From the NCBI GenBank assembly GCA_030141605.1, contig JAQGDQ010002367.1, forward strand, positions 62,001 through 126,000: DNA of 64,000 bases, read 5' to 3'. Numbering within the stretch: position 1 is the first letter of the stretch; every line of letters begins with the position of its first letter. Made by a program: the position numbers and the translations under genes. Below are positions 21,480-33,560 of this stretch, one piece after another. The notes under the pieces are model-generated. The model had not been told where the DNA came from and did no database searches. It was given only the letters and a program-made list of their open reading frames with translations. This DNA is from Tubiluchus corallicola. Taxonomy: Eukaryota > Priapulida > Priapulimorpha > Priapulimorphida > Tubiluchidae.

Positions 21480-22345
21480 AGTTCCATCTGTCACTTTGCT
21501 GTACAGTTTTTCGATACAGGGTAATGGATATGGATCTAGTTTGAAAATCTTGTTGATGGTCACTTTATTGTCACGACAGATGTGGATTGAGCCATCTTAT
21601 TTAATGAAAGGTGCAATCGGTGCTGCAAATCTAGAAAACTGAACCAGTTTAATTATGTCAAGTTTTTCTAGTTTATCAAGTTCGCGTTCCACACCTTTAA
21701 AGCGTGTGGTGCGGATTTCACCTTGAAGAACATAAGTGTTGCTGACTTATCAACATAGATATGACTTTTAAAATGCCAAGTTCGTTGTTGAATAGGTTAC
21801 TGTGTTCGTCTAGTATAGCTAGTACTTCGTTTTAAGTTATGTTCTCAACGTGTACCGCGTGCATAAATTTCCAGGCTAACTTCAGCATATTTAACCAGTT
21901 TCTGCGGAGCAATGTTGTTGTTCTGCCAGAAACTATTAAAAGCGGAAGTTCCTTTTGTTGACTATTATGAGAAACGTTCACAAAAAAATTTCGGCGCACT
22001 GTTAAGTGTTCAAAAGTATTTAAATCAACATCAGATTTTTTAAAGTTTTGGGCGAGCTTTTACCACTGGACACATTCTTGCTAAATGTTTGTTTAATGTA
22101 GTTCTACTTATAATTAACTTAGACGCGTCCGTATCCAGCTCCATATATAAATTACGGTTATCAATATTGATGTTCATCACGAGGGGCCCTTGTTTGAACG
22201 TTTTTGCACGGTCTGATCCGACTATCTTCCTTGATTTTGTTGTACACATCTTTGTTAGTTATAACATTTTATCTGCAATATGGTACGTATAAATGTCATT
22301 GAAACGCATCAATTTCCAGCTGATTATTTACTTTCAACGTGTACA
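21480..22345 (-). pseudogene. Ty3/gypsy protease and N-terminal reverse transcriptase relic
   Basis: Minus strand from 22249: KTFKQGPLVMNINIDNRNLY then MELDTDASKLIISRTTLNKH. This is an aspartic protease with the D-T-G-A box changed to DTDA. It continues with worn pieces of the linker (TTLLRRNWLNMLKLAWKF, EVLAILDEHSNLFNNELGIL) and, in other frames, fragments of the reverse transcriptase fingers (21720-21480). Such a layout is usual for Mag-like gypsy elements, but the clade is not certain. Many frameshifts; dead. Confidence 0.7.
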
Positions 22346-23590
22346 ATTCCAATTGTATAGAAAAATGGAAGATATGTAAGTGTTGAAGACCCTAAGTTCA
22401 CAGTTTAGACTAATGTTCTTGTTACTGAAAACATTTTCAAGTTTTGAGAATGCCGCTAGTGACAACATCTTTCGTTTGATGTCTTCTTCAGTACGTAATA
22501 GATTGTAAAGGTATAATGTATTTTATTGTGTTTACGAGAAAATGCTTTGCTAAAATGATTTAATTTTCCACACAAATAGGATTTTTTCACTTGCTGGGCA
22601 GTTGCCAAGACCATTATTATGATATCTATCACCTATTCACAAAACACACATTTCGGTTTTGTTATGTACGTTTTTGCACGTTTTTGGACTACTTGGAGTT
22701 TTGTGTTTTTCTTTTGTGCTTGTGCTGTTGTCATTTCCAGGTTTATGTTGTGTCGTTGATATTTGGTTGTTATATTGCGGCTTTGCAAATGCTTCTTCCT
22801 CTCTTTTCATTGTTGTTACCTGTTGCTATGCCAACTCCATTGTACGCCCACGCTCAAAAATTTTTCAAGCGTCACATCACTAAAGCGTTTATATGCCCAG
22901 GTTATTGTTGAAACACGTACCTATCAGTATCCATAAGATTTTATCTCTGTTTTTATCAGTGAATTCACACGTTTCGTGTAATAGGAGTCGTTGTATTCCT
23001 GCTTTAATTCGTGAAACAAATAAATGGCGTATTCAATATTTTTTTGCAATATGCATTCAAAACGCGAAGACTTGCAGTATTGTTCGTTTTTGAGGTTTGT
23101 TCTCAGTTTCAGTAGCTAGCACTGCTTGTAACGTGTCATATGTACTGGTGGTGCTAACAATAATTAACATTTAGGTTTTCCGACTACGATGCTACACAAT
23201 CAAGACATTTAACTCGCTGGATGCTGAAGAGTGATTATGTCTTCGCAGTTACTTTTATCTAGTAGCGTGTAAGCTAAGCTAACTCCTGATTCCAAGACGG
23301 ACTATCAAATCATCATATTCTATTCACCCTGTTTTTCTGATTCATCACCTCACATAGTATTACACTTTTGCCTTCCGCCCCAGTTTGCATTTTGGTTTAT
23401 GTCCTACTTAGCCTTGTACTTTTTTCTTGTACATAAGCTATGGTTCGCTGTTAGACATTTCATTAGTTTCTACAAGGCCTGTCTTTGTTCTATAACTGTA
23501 ATCTGTGTTTTTACAGGTTATGAATTTCTCCCTTGTTTATTATTTGCTGTGTTACTGTGCTTTTTGCTTGCATCCTTTTTAGTGAGGTAC
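22346..23590. other. Possible gag region of the gypsy relic, unreadable
   Basis: Lies between the protease relic and the LTR-like edge at 23977. In a gypsy element on the minus strand gag would be here, but no gag motif or zinc knuckle can be read. Open frames on the plus strand are unrecognised. Confidence 0.25.
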
Positions 23591-23599
23591 CTTTTTTAA

Positions 23600-23995
23600 T
23601 ACTGTGATGCCGTCTATGATAACAAGGATTATAATTTACTACATGTATTAACTAAAAAAAATTATAAAAAAAGAAAGAAAAAGTAAAATGAAACGCTTAA
23701 CAAGAGTTTATAGCTGACACTTACGCGTTGAGTCGAAATGCAAACCAAGGGATTAAACCAAAAATTACTGAATCACTACTGACTTAATAACAGCAACCAA
23801 GAAAAAAAGACAAAATGAAACCGAAGCCGAACATGGCCAGAACGCACTGCCCCCGAATCTACGAGAACAGGTTACACGCTCGAGAAAATTGCCCTAGAAA
23901 ACTGAGCTTTGATTGGCCCACGCAATTTTGCATTTTTATGAAGCCCGTGGTTTCCGAGGCGGTTTAATCCCGCCACACTACCCCCACCTTTCTGA
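23600..23995 (-). repeat. Probable gypsy LTR edge with polypurine-like tract
   Basis: On the minus strand a purine tract GAAAGGTGGGGGTAG (23992-23978) is followed at 23977 by TGTGGCGGGATTAAACCGCC, the kind of TG-start seen in gypsy LTRs. The downstream edge was not found; the lower limit is a guess. A tract before the LTR suits a 3' LTR, while the position upstream of the protease relic would suit a 5' LTR. Confidence 0.4.
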
Positions 23996-25978
23996 AATAA
24001 AAGCGTCCTCGCTTTTAGAAAACACTAATTATTTCAGAAACAATGATGACAGCTGACGCCAACCGCTTGCATTTAACCTTAACGCGTAAAAGAAAAGATT
24101 TTTATTTTCTATATCATTTGTGTGCACAAGTGTATGGATGCTCAGTTTACAAAATTTCGAGTATGCTTTTCCTTTAACTTAATTAATACCTGACGTATCC
24201 ACTTAATTAATTACATTTACAATCACTGCTAAGGAAAAATAAAAATAAGATTCCTATACAACTTCTCTACGGATGTTAGAATCAGTAATAACCAACTTAT
24301 ATACTGCAATTCTTAAGTTATTTTAACAAAGGTGCATTTTAGCGGTTTTTTTAACATTCGAAGTTGTGTTACTACATTTTATTAAAATAAAAAAGTATCG
24401 CATTCAGTTTTAATTTGGACGGTTTTTAAAGCATAAAGATCGTAGCCTAAAAGTGGACATATAATTACAATTGTTACTGCATCAATTAAGTCAACTAGCA
24501 TTTTTTCTTAAGTGAAAGGTTAAAAAAATAATTCCTTACGTGTTACGAGTTTTTGATTATTTAAAAAAACATTACAGGTGTATTATTGATCTAATATTTT
24601 CAGTATCAGTAGGGCAATTCTTCATCAATGTTCCTACTTTTGTGCACTTTACAACTAGTAATGTTATATTTCATTTTACAATTTCAATAACTATCTGACG
24701 ATGCATTTCGACAGCTGAAATCACTGAAGGAGAAGTTGGACTTTAAAACATTTTAAACGTGACACGGGCTGGGGCGATTATGTGCGTTCTCAAGAGCAGA
24801 CAAAAGAAGACATTCAGTATTGATCAATCAAGTATACCAAGTAAAAGGCCACTCAATTGGGCAAGAATGATGAAGAACCAAGTTACCAAACTATAAATGG
24901 CCACTCAATCAAGCGGATACATTAACCAATCAGTTAACGAGTTTAATAAGCCGACAACTAGAGCAACCACGAAATCGACGGGAGTGTATGTGCATTAGTA
25001 ATTTTTTTGTAAGGTTAATAGGACCAATCGAGATTTTTACTGAATCACAGACTCGTAATAATTTTATGACAAGACTCGTAATAATTATACGACGGACTAA
25101 TTGTACAAATAATTTCTATTATGAACATAAACGTCAGAATTCAATTGTTTTATCCTGCCATTAATCAACTAAATTGATTAGTGCTAGACGCAATAACAGG
25201 CCATAATTGGAAACAATATTCAACTATTCAAGAACATTTATTATACAATGATTCCTGGTATAACATTTTCTGTTACTTTTGCCAAGTATTCATTCACATT
25301 ATTACTTCATCTCTTATTCTCTCCCTGCTTTTCTTTAGAGGATTAGAGCCTCAGTAATCGCTTATTCTAAAAAGGAGTATTCGCTTTACTTAAAGACTTA
25401 GCTATCAGATTTTATTTGCTCTAAGCCTCTTCTTTACGTCGAATTGGCAATTTTCGTCTTTTTGGTAGAATTTACGGCAAGCTTGTAAGCATCACTGGTC
25501 TAACAGCGTTGTATCGCATTTCTTTGTTTGATACAGTGTGGCGATTTAAAGGGAGAAAACTGATTCATCTTCATCCAGGTATGCTTCTACAGTAGGACAC
25601 GTGTTGACGGCGTTTCTCTAAACCAGCTGATCAAGTAAACATTGGAATTTGTGATTTTTTTCTTTGTCTATTCAGTTTCGCTCACCTTTTATTAGATTTT
25701 GGACGAATGTTCCTTTTTTCTTCTCACGCTTCTTACAAAGGCCATTGTTAGATTTTTGTCCGTAATGAATTCCAAAACATCTGTAGCCTGATAACCGTAT
25801 AAAAAATGATTTCTCTTGAAAGATCCTTTTTTGCGAGCGTGGTTGTAGTACTCTTGGAAAGTTAATTATTAAGGTACTTTGCAACTACATACTCCGGTTT
25901 GCAGCTTGGTAATAAGACGTTCACGGGTTTTACTCCTTGTTTTAAGAATCACGACTACTATTACAGCAACGACAGAGT
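23996..25978. other. Channel intron, nothing recognised
   Basis: AT-rich; no gene or complete repeat identified. Confidence 0.3.
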
Positions 25979-28020
25979 TTAGAGATCTCTCATGGTAAAC
26001 CGATGTAAGTCGTCATAATTGTGGACTACATTCATCAGTCTTTGACTTGTAGGGTTTTCATACACATATCCACTGTAGTACTCAGGTACTTTGCGTGTGC
26101 GTCTAGGGTATTGCAATGACGGTAATGGTGACGGTGTAAGCATACCCTGGCAAGGAACTTCAGAAGCTGCACTAACTAAAAACGGTAAGTGAGAAAGTTC
26201 ATGTGAGTCAGAACAGTCAAGTTGTTGCATTGGGAGGTTACTCGTTGATAAATTGTTAGCATTTGTCACACGCTGCTTGTCAAAATGTTCTTTCCAGTTT
26301 TCTTTAGTGATAGGACATGGGTTTTCAGGACTATCAAAGAAATTAATTATTTATTGTTCATTGTTAACTGAAGCCTGGCCACCAGGTTGTGAATTGAGTT
26401 CACCCTCAACTCTAGTGACGTCATTGGCCTCTTGGTGAAGCAATGAATTTTCACCAGTTTTTCAGGGGTTAAAGGCTTTGGTAATTCAAGGGTTAACTCA
26501 GGTTGCCAATCAAGGATAAGATCACGTGTCGATACGTCTCTTGTTTCTTTGCTGTCAGCAGCGAGGGATGCGGTTTCAAGTAATTCTAACGTCTGAGTCC
26601 CAGGAAATTCGTTTCGTATGGGTGTTGATGTCAAAGGAAATCGTCCTATGGGGAAAGGTGCTGGCAGGTCTTTTAGTTTTCCACGACCCCTGGGGTGAGT
26701 TTCACTAGGATATGACCCTTCTTCCTGGATAGGACTCAATGTAAGAGAGAAACCCATAGGAGCAATTGGCAAGCTGTCATGAAAACTCGATGAAATTTCA
26801 AGATCATCTTCTGTGTCTCATGAACTCGAGTGTCATTTCCGTGTGGCAATGTATAACGTGAAGGTGGCAAAATAAAAGAGTCTATGTCCTCTCCTGGCGC
26901 ATCACCTATTGGTAATGGTAGTTGTTCCACGGATGGTTCAAGTTGTAAACTTCTGCATTCTTCCACATCAGGATCAGCATTACTCGAGCTATTAGAATCA
27001 GAAAGTTCATATTGTTGTGATTGGACGTCAACACTAGTATTAGCATCAGCGTACCATGGGTTGTTCGTAGTTCTTCGAGCTGTCTCCACTCCAAGTAAAA
27101 CCTTCTGCTGGAACATACTTCCATAATCGATCAGAGTGTACAATTTTTGGCTGTTGCTTTCTATCAGTGAGCTTAATTATATAGGTTACATCAGATAATT
27201 TATCTATTATTACATAGGGACCGTGCCAATTGGACTGCAGTTTATTGTTTTTGCCGACTTTCCTTTGAGGATTGAAGAGCCAGACTTTATCACCAGGAGA
27301 ACAGAGGAGAAGACGAGAGCGAACATCATACCTCTTACGCATTACCTCACCAGAGAAACGCAAATTATTGCGTACGAATTGATGTACATCATACAAATGC
27401 TGTTCTAATTTTGGTATGAATTCCACATAGTTAGTACACGTAATGTTAGTAGGGGGTTTTCCAGTTAGTAATTCATACGGGAGTCGTAACTCACGTCCAT
27501 ACATCACTTGAGCAGGAGTGAAATTGGTAGTCTCATGCACAGCACTGTGATACGACATTAACAGCAAGGGTAATTTACTGTCCCAGTCTTTTTGATTGAT
27601 GCTCAAAGTCTTAATGTATCGTTCTGCAAGTCCGTCACTTTTTGAGTTCAAAAGCAGCAGTTCGCCTTTTTTCAATGCCCATGAGTTCGCAGTATTGTTG
27701 AAAAATGTTGCTTTCGAAATTGCGGCCCTAATCAGAATGAATTTCTAAAGGCATTCCATACCGACAGAAAAATTCTTCAACTAATACTGAAGCTACTGTT
27801 TCAGCTTCTTGGTTTGGGATTGCATAAGCCTCTGGCCATTTAGAAAAAAAGTCCATCGCAACCAAAACGAATTTGTTTTTACGCGAAGACAACGAAAATG
27901 GCCCAGCTACATCAATGGCCACCCTCTCCATAGGTGCTCCTACACGATATTGTTGTAAGGGCGCCCGCGGTTTACGTTGCTGTCCTTTCTTACGACAGCA
28001 AACTTCGCATGATTGTGATT
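25979..28020 (-). pseudogene. Ty3/gypsy integrase and polyprotein tail
   Basis: Minus strand from about 28015: a short Cys-containing lead, then GAPMERVAIDVAGPF, the first catalytic Asp of the integrase core, and KFVLVAMDFFSKWPEAYAI. IHSD at 27731 carries the second Asp. After a frameshift near 27728 comes KSDGLAERYIKTL with the catalytic Glu (27630 region). Then SYHSAVHETTNFTPAQVMYG and RELRLPYELL, and the GPY/F-type C-terminal module (FNPQRKVGKNN ... WHGPYVIIDKLSDVTYIIKL). The tail (27140-25979) is Pro/Ser/Glu-rich, in several frames, ending near RRTRKVPEYYSGYV. The 5' part of the element is missing: at 28020 a BEL element of opposite strand begins. Same family as 41474-43660. Confidence 0.85.
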
Positions 28021-28091
28021 GCTGTTGCTATTTTGGGTGGTGCAGGTTTGCAAATGCCTGTGTAATAGTGTTATTGTGTGATGTTTGACGT

Positions 28092-28775
28092 TTGACTGTT
28101 TTGCAAAATTTGCAAAACTGTTTTCGTTTCTTTGCGTGTTTAATGCTATCTGCAGGTGAAATGACTGAAAAGGCAGGGTCTGCAAAGGGGGAGTCAGCAC
28201 AAGCAGTTGCTAAGCACATGATTACTAAGAAGATAAACCACATAGATACATTAATTGAAACGTGTCCAGATAAAATTCAACTTCCGCCGTTGCAGGGTGA
28301 ATTACAGCATCTGTTTCAGAACTTCAGACAGCTGCATGAAGAAGTCGTGAAATTTATTCCACAGGAAGATGAGGCTCAAGCTAATGCGAGATTATACGTT
28401 GAAAAGGTACAACAAGGTGTAAATGCCTGTTTGGAAAGAATTGGTGATTATGTGGCACAACCAGAGCATATTAAGCCCGATGGGGAGGTACATATAGGAG
28501 TCCGTTTAGCACTAACCCATTCCATGGAACACCTAGCATGGTTGCATCAAAGTCCAATCCTTTTTTTGAATAAACCAGCAATAAGTCGCAATCTGTCGGC
28601 TCATAATGCATTAGTAATGGGTAGTAATGCAGGCTCACACTCTACTAGTTCACGTTCTGCCAGGTCTAGTTACATTAGTAGTGCTAAGGCGGAGGTTTGT
28701 GCACATAAGGCGTCCCTTCTTGTGGAAGCAACCATGATGAAGGAGCAGAACCAGTTTTACTCATGTGAGGTCTAG
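28092..28775 (+). pseudogene. BEL/Pao gag N-terminal part
   Basis: Open frame of 227 codons. The likely protein start is MTEKAGSAKG at 28161. A helical N-terminal half (TLIETCPDKIQLPPLQGELQ) is followed by a Ser-rich segment, SHSTSSRSARSSYISSAKAE, and ASLLVEATMMKEQNQFY. This is the arrangement seen in BEL/Pao gag proteins before the capsid region. The frame stops at 28773, and pol motifs start almost at once in another frame, so the rest of gag and the protease have been deleted. Confidence 0.6.
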
Positions 28776-31638
28776 TAAAGAGGTCATGCTTCTTATCGGG
28801 CAAGATAATGCTGAAGCATTTCGTCATTTGGAAGTAAGGCGAGGAATGATAGATCAACCATACACGGTTCGGACACCTCTAGGTTGGACCATTAATGGCA
28901 CTGTTTGTGAAGCAGCAGAAGAGTGCACAGCAGTGGTCAGTTGCACTAGATGTGATGAGGACTTGACAGATCAGGTGCAGAATTTTTGGCAGGCTGATGC
29001 TGTTCCAGAAGTTGCTTATCCCCACTATCTGTTGAAGATAAAAGAGTTTTGAAAATTTGGAACAATTCTGTTCTTACTGTAAATGGCCACTATCAGGTGG
29101 ACATGGACATTCCCTTCATGTTTAATCCTCCTCAGTTCCCCAACAATTATAGTTTAGCCGAACGTCGTCTTTACACACTTAAGTGGAAACTGACACGTGA
29201 GCCTGAACAACATGCCAAATATGCACAAGGCATTGCTGACATGCTACAAAAAGGGTTTGCTGAAGTTGCACCACCGCTCCAGAATGAGGATTAAGAGAAG
29301 TGATTAATCCTAACAAGCTGTCAAAACTACGAATTGTGTTCAACTGTGCAGCTGAGTATCAAGGTGTTTCTTTAAACATGCAGGTTTATCAAGGGCCAGA
29401 TCTCACAAATAAACTAATAGGTGTGTTGTTGCACTTTAGAGAGGGTCCTATTGCTGTTATGGGTGACATTGAGGCTATGTTTAATCAAATAATGGTTCCA
29501 CCTGCTCATCGTGACGTACTGCACTTCCTTTAGTTTCCGAATGGGGATCGTCAACAAGAGCCAGTCACATATAGAATGACCAGGCATCTCTTTGGGGGAA
29601 AGTGGAGCCCAAGTTGTACTTCTTATGCATTGCGAAGAACAGCTCTTGATAATCAGAAAGTCTTCTCAGAATGCATTATTCTAGCAGTGTTAAAAAATTT
29701 CTACGTTGATGACTGCTTAAAGCCTTTTCATTCAGTAGAGGAGGCAACTGATTTCATTAATCAGATATGTAGCCTTTTGGCTCGTCGGGGGATTTAGGAT
29801 CACTAAGTGGATATCAAACAATCGTGAAGTTTTGCAGGCATTGTCTTTGGAGGAAAGAGCTGAATCTGTCAGAAACCTGAATTTTGCCAAGGAGTTTTGC
29901 CAGCAGAGTGTTCATTAGGATTGTATTGAGATACTGAGGCTGACCGAATTGGTGTTCAGGCGAGGGTGAGAAGAAAAGAATCTACCTGACGTGGTCTATA
30001 AGTATCTTAAGCTCAGTTTATAACCCCTAGGGATTGATCTGTCCTGTTGTTCTGACTGCTAAGCTTCTTTTCCAATCAGAAAGTAAAATGAAGAAAGGAT
30101 GGGATGATCTTCTTGAGGAGGAAACTGATCTAAAGTGGAGGCTTGGTTGCCAGATTTTCCTAGATTGGATCATTTTGGTGTTGACCATTTTTTGCCAGTG
30201 GACAGTGGTGAGCTCGGTAGCTGCGAGCTTCACATTTTTTCAGATGCCTCACAAGTTGCCTATAGAGCAGTGTCCTATCTTCACTTTTTGGATAAAAGTG
30301 ACAAAGTTTTGTTCTAGCGAGGTCTCGTCTAGCGCCATTGAAAGCTTTAACAGTTTTAGAGTTGAACTCTATGCCACTGTCATGGCAGTAAAGTTAAATC
30401 AGGTTTTAAAGGCAGAGCTGGTGATTGGGATAACAACTTACTGGACTGATAGCATGATTGTGCTGGGATACATACGGAATACAGATAAAACCTTCAAAAC
30501 CTTTGTTGCCAATCGTTTGAGCTTTGTTCATGAAGGATCGAATCTGTCAGTGGTTCTATGTCAGCTCGCGGGAAAATCCAGCAGATTTTGCTTCTAGGGG
30601 GATGCCTGTTGAACAGTTTATTGCTTGTAAAAAGTGGCTGTGCGGGCCAAAGTTTCTATGGGAGCCAGTGGTTCAAATAGAATGGACAATTTCCCTAGAC
30701 TATGACTTTGCAAATGATACTGAAATCAAGCAAGATAAGTCTTCAAGTCCAAAAGTAACATCTTGCATAGCATCCACTACTGGCGATTTGAATTTAGTGA
30801 ATAAACTATTTAAAAGACATTCGTCTTGGTACATGCTCAAAAAGAGTGTGGCCTGGAGTTTAAGGCTGAGAATGCTGCTGTTGTGTTAGGCTAGGGGTGA
30901 AAGTGAAGTTGCTTTCTCAGGGCAACTTTCCGTTGTGGAACTACAGCAGGCAGAGCAACATATTGTGAGGTTCTTGCAATGGAAGTATTTTAAGCCTATT
31001 CTCTTGGCACTGCAGAGAAATAGTCATGCTGGCTTGCCTGGTAGTAATGATCTGAGGAAAATTGATCTGATCCTATTCTCTCTTTTGGGGGCCTATTGTG
31101 TGTGGGTGGACGTCTGAGAAATTCTGCCTTACCTGAGAATGCCAAGCATCAGGTGATACTGCCTAAGGATGACAATGTTGTCACTCTCATCGTTCGCCAC
31201 TACCATGAAATGTGCAGTCATTCGGGGAGAGAGCATGTATTATCGTTGATCCACGAGAAATATTGGATAATTAAGGCTAGAACAGCTGTTTGAAGGGCTA
31301 GCAGAAACTGTTTTCCTTGCAGACGTCGTTATGCTTCTCCTGAGTGTTAAAAGATGGCAGATATGCCTTACGATAGAACAGTATTGGGGCTGCCTCCTTT
31401 CACAAATGTAGGAGTGGACTGTTTTGGTACTTTCAGAGTAAAGCATGGTAGAGTAGAGGCAAAAAGATATGGCTGCGTTTTTACGTGCCTTGTCAGTCGC
31501 GCAATTCACATTGAGGTTTTGCATTCTCTTGAAACCGATAGTTTTATAAATGCATTAGGCAGATTCATTAACAGACGTGGCACTCCAAGTTTAATCAGGT
31601 CAGATAATGCTACAAATTTTGTCGGGGCAAACAATATT
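28765..31638 (+). pseudogene. BEL/Pao pol: reverse transcriptase, RNase H, integrase
   Basis: The pieces run in order on one strand. VMLLIGQDNAEAFRHLEVRR and VRTPLGWTINGTV (28783-28910) are the BEL-specific pre-RT motif. The reverse transcriptase is at 29300-29797: [50 protein letters not shown] and the catalytic NFYVDDCLK. RNase H: CELHIFSDASQVAYRAV at about 30215; ELYATVMAVKLNQVLKAEL and TYWTDSMIVLGYI at 30360-30480; CQWFYVSSRENPADFASRG at 30545-30605. The integrase zinc-binding region is at 31130-31330 (RHYHEMCSHSGREHVLSLI) and the catalytic core at 31354-31638 ([46 protein letters not shown]). At least seven frameshifts or stops. The core is cut at 31638 by a different repeat, so the catalytic Glu is gone. 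Confidence 0.88.
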
Positions 31639-31743
31639 GTAACGGATACAAGAAAACATCTTAGGTTGCATAGTTGCTTATTCTAAACAAAAAAAACAAA
31701 TTAAGAAATAATAAGAAACAAATTACACAGAAAATTTAAAGCA
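31639..31743 (+). repeat. 105-bp repeat, inverted partner at 33079-33183
   Basis: Starts GTAACGGATACAAGAAAACA and ends ACACAGAAAATTTAAAGC. The reverse complement at 33079-33183 differs at only about four positions. It interrupts the BEL integrase on its left and abuts the foldback (31743-31914) on its right. Confidence 0.88.
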
Positions 31744-31914
31744 ATTTTCTAAGCCCATCTAGCCACATACCAAAAATTGTGGCCCTAGCCCAAAAACTGT
31801 AGGAGTAAATGGAGCCTAAATATATATCTGTTTTTCGTTAGGCTTTATTTACTCTTACAGTTTTTGGGCTAGGGCCACAATTTTTGGTATGTGGCTAGAT
31901 GGGCTTAGAAAATT
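31743..31914. repeat. Foldback: 77-bp arms around an 18-bp loop
   Basis: The left arm (31743-31819) begins AATTTTCTAAGCCCATCTAG and includes GGCCCTAGCCCAAAAACTGT. The right arm (31838-31914) is its reverse complement with about three mismatches near the loop. The loop is ATATATATCTGTTTTTCG-like. It may be a foldback transposon or MITE, or a local inversion event at a LINE end. No target duplication was seen. Confidence 0.85.
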
Positions 31915-31917
31915 CAC

Positions 31918-33560
31918 TCACTATTATACGCTCTAGTATTTTGAAAATATAGCATAAATTTGAGACGGAACGATAATTATTCAAGATGGTAGCATCCAAA
32001 TAATGTTTTTTCAGAAGTGGGCGTACAGTAGCCAATTTTAAATAACGTTGAATTTCACCTGTAAGCTAAAAGACATTGTAGAGATGTGTGAAAAAGGATG
32101 CCAAAGCTGAGACTGACTTTTTCACAAATGATGTTGTCCAATGAACATGACTGGCATGAAGACTCACTGATTAACTTTGTTATTGTGCCTACAGTTACAG
32201 GCTTGAAACCCTAAAAAGCATTGCTAGTGTCTTCTGTAACAGGATATTCTAAAGTAGAGATGTTCGCTGAAAGTATCTCCCAAAATTTACAAATTTTATT
32301 TTTTATCTTCAAAAAATTTGAAAACCTGTCTACTAACTGTTCACGTGGAATGTCACGAGGAAGTACCTTCCCTGAATGTGACTTAAGTGTCCGAGAGTAC
32401 GTTCATCATAGAAAAGACGTTCTGGCCATCAGCTTCGTCTGGTAAACTGGTATCTGGTAAACTGTCCATTTCATAGTGAAAATTGAAATCTCCCGCAACG
32501 ATAAGTTTGCAGGATGGAACTGCGAACTTTAACAAGGTTGAAAAATCGAAACTAAAATCACTTGTTGTACCTCTGTGTAGCAGACTGTCAGTAAATTTCG
32601 CGCCTTAAGATTGCGTATCGTTTGTCAACGATATTCGCGCCTTCAAATTTCGCGCCATTTGTCTTGGTTCACTGGCTCAATGTGTTTTAAACAGTAGGTA
32701 TTATTGACGGTTTGAGTATACGGGAACGTTTTGGTTGTCAGTAGTGTGTGAGAATGTATTTACATTGTTTTTTGCTAGTTTTTTTTCGATTTTATACTGG
32801 TAGTGTACCTGAACCTTAACTTGTTCCTCTCAAGACTGGGGCAATGATGTAAGCAATAATTATATTTAGTTAAGTAATTTGAACTTGATGTTTAGTAACT
32901 TGAAACGAATTAGAATGTGTGGTAAATATGTAATTAGTCTAGAAAAGATTTCAGTTGATTTGTGCTACAGAATATTGGCAGTATATATTACTTTCTGTAC
33001 TTTTTAATATTGTATTTTCTATTACGACAGCTTCATTTTCATATTGTGAGTTTCATTATGTCAGACAATAGCACATTTGCTTTAAATTTTCTGTGTAATT
33101 TGTTTCTTATTATTTCTTTATTTGTTTTTTTTGTTTAGAATAAACAACTATGCAACCAAAGATGTTTTCTTGTATCCGTTACACTCTGTTTTTGTACTCT
33201 TTGGTGGACGACAAATTATAATGAAATGTAAAATTCACCTGGCAACTTTGAATGAGATGTCTATTGACTCAAAGGATGTAGTGAGATACTTTCTCAGAAA
33301 CAACTAAATTTGATCGAGCAATGATGGCCACACCGCCAACTCCACGTTTCTCACGAGGTTGCTGATACAATGAATACTCCTTAATAGAAGACAGCACTTC
33401 AGAAATAATGGGATCGTCTTTGGTTTTAAACCACGTTTCGGTTCAAATTATGCAGTCTAAATTTTCGTCCAGTAGTATTGATGCTAAGGCAGCAGTTTTC
33501 TCTGTCATAGAACGAGCATTCCGTAATGCACCCCACATATGCAATTTAGGAAGCAGCTAG
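31918..33560 (-). pseudogene. LINE ORF2 relic, interrupted by a ~600-bp insertion
   Basis: Minus strand from about 33555. WGALRNARSMTEKTAALASI and IICTETWFKTKDDPIISEVL are the start of an APE endonuclease, followed by KRGVGGVAIIARSNLVVSEK (33350-33300). At 33183 the frame runs into the 105-bp repeat. Endonuclease sequence resumes at about 32585: DFSTLLKFAVPSCKLIVAGD followed by FNFHYEMDSLPD, which contains the G-D-F-N motif. Near 32010-31940, LKKHYLDATILNNYRSVSNL opens the reverse transcriptase, which is cut at the foldback. The 32590-33183 segment is therefore an insertion; it has several TTTCGCGCC words at its other end. Confidence 0.7.
33079..33183 (-). repeat. Inverted partner of the 105-bp repeat
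   Basis: Reverse complement of 31639-31743 with about four differences. It forms one end of the segment that interrupts the LINE endonuclease. Confidence 0.88.

Noticed and set aside
22591-23599. Several hydrophobic plus-strand open frames (for example 22591-22911 and 23399-23599)
   Set aside because: Hydrophobic composition comes from T-rich DNA. No membrane-protein family is recognised, and the region is antisense to a gypsy relic.
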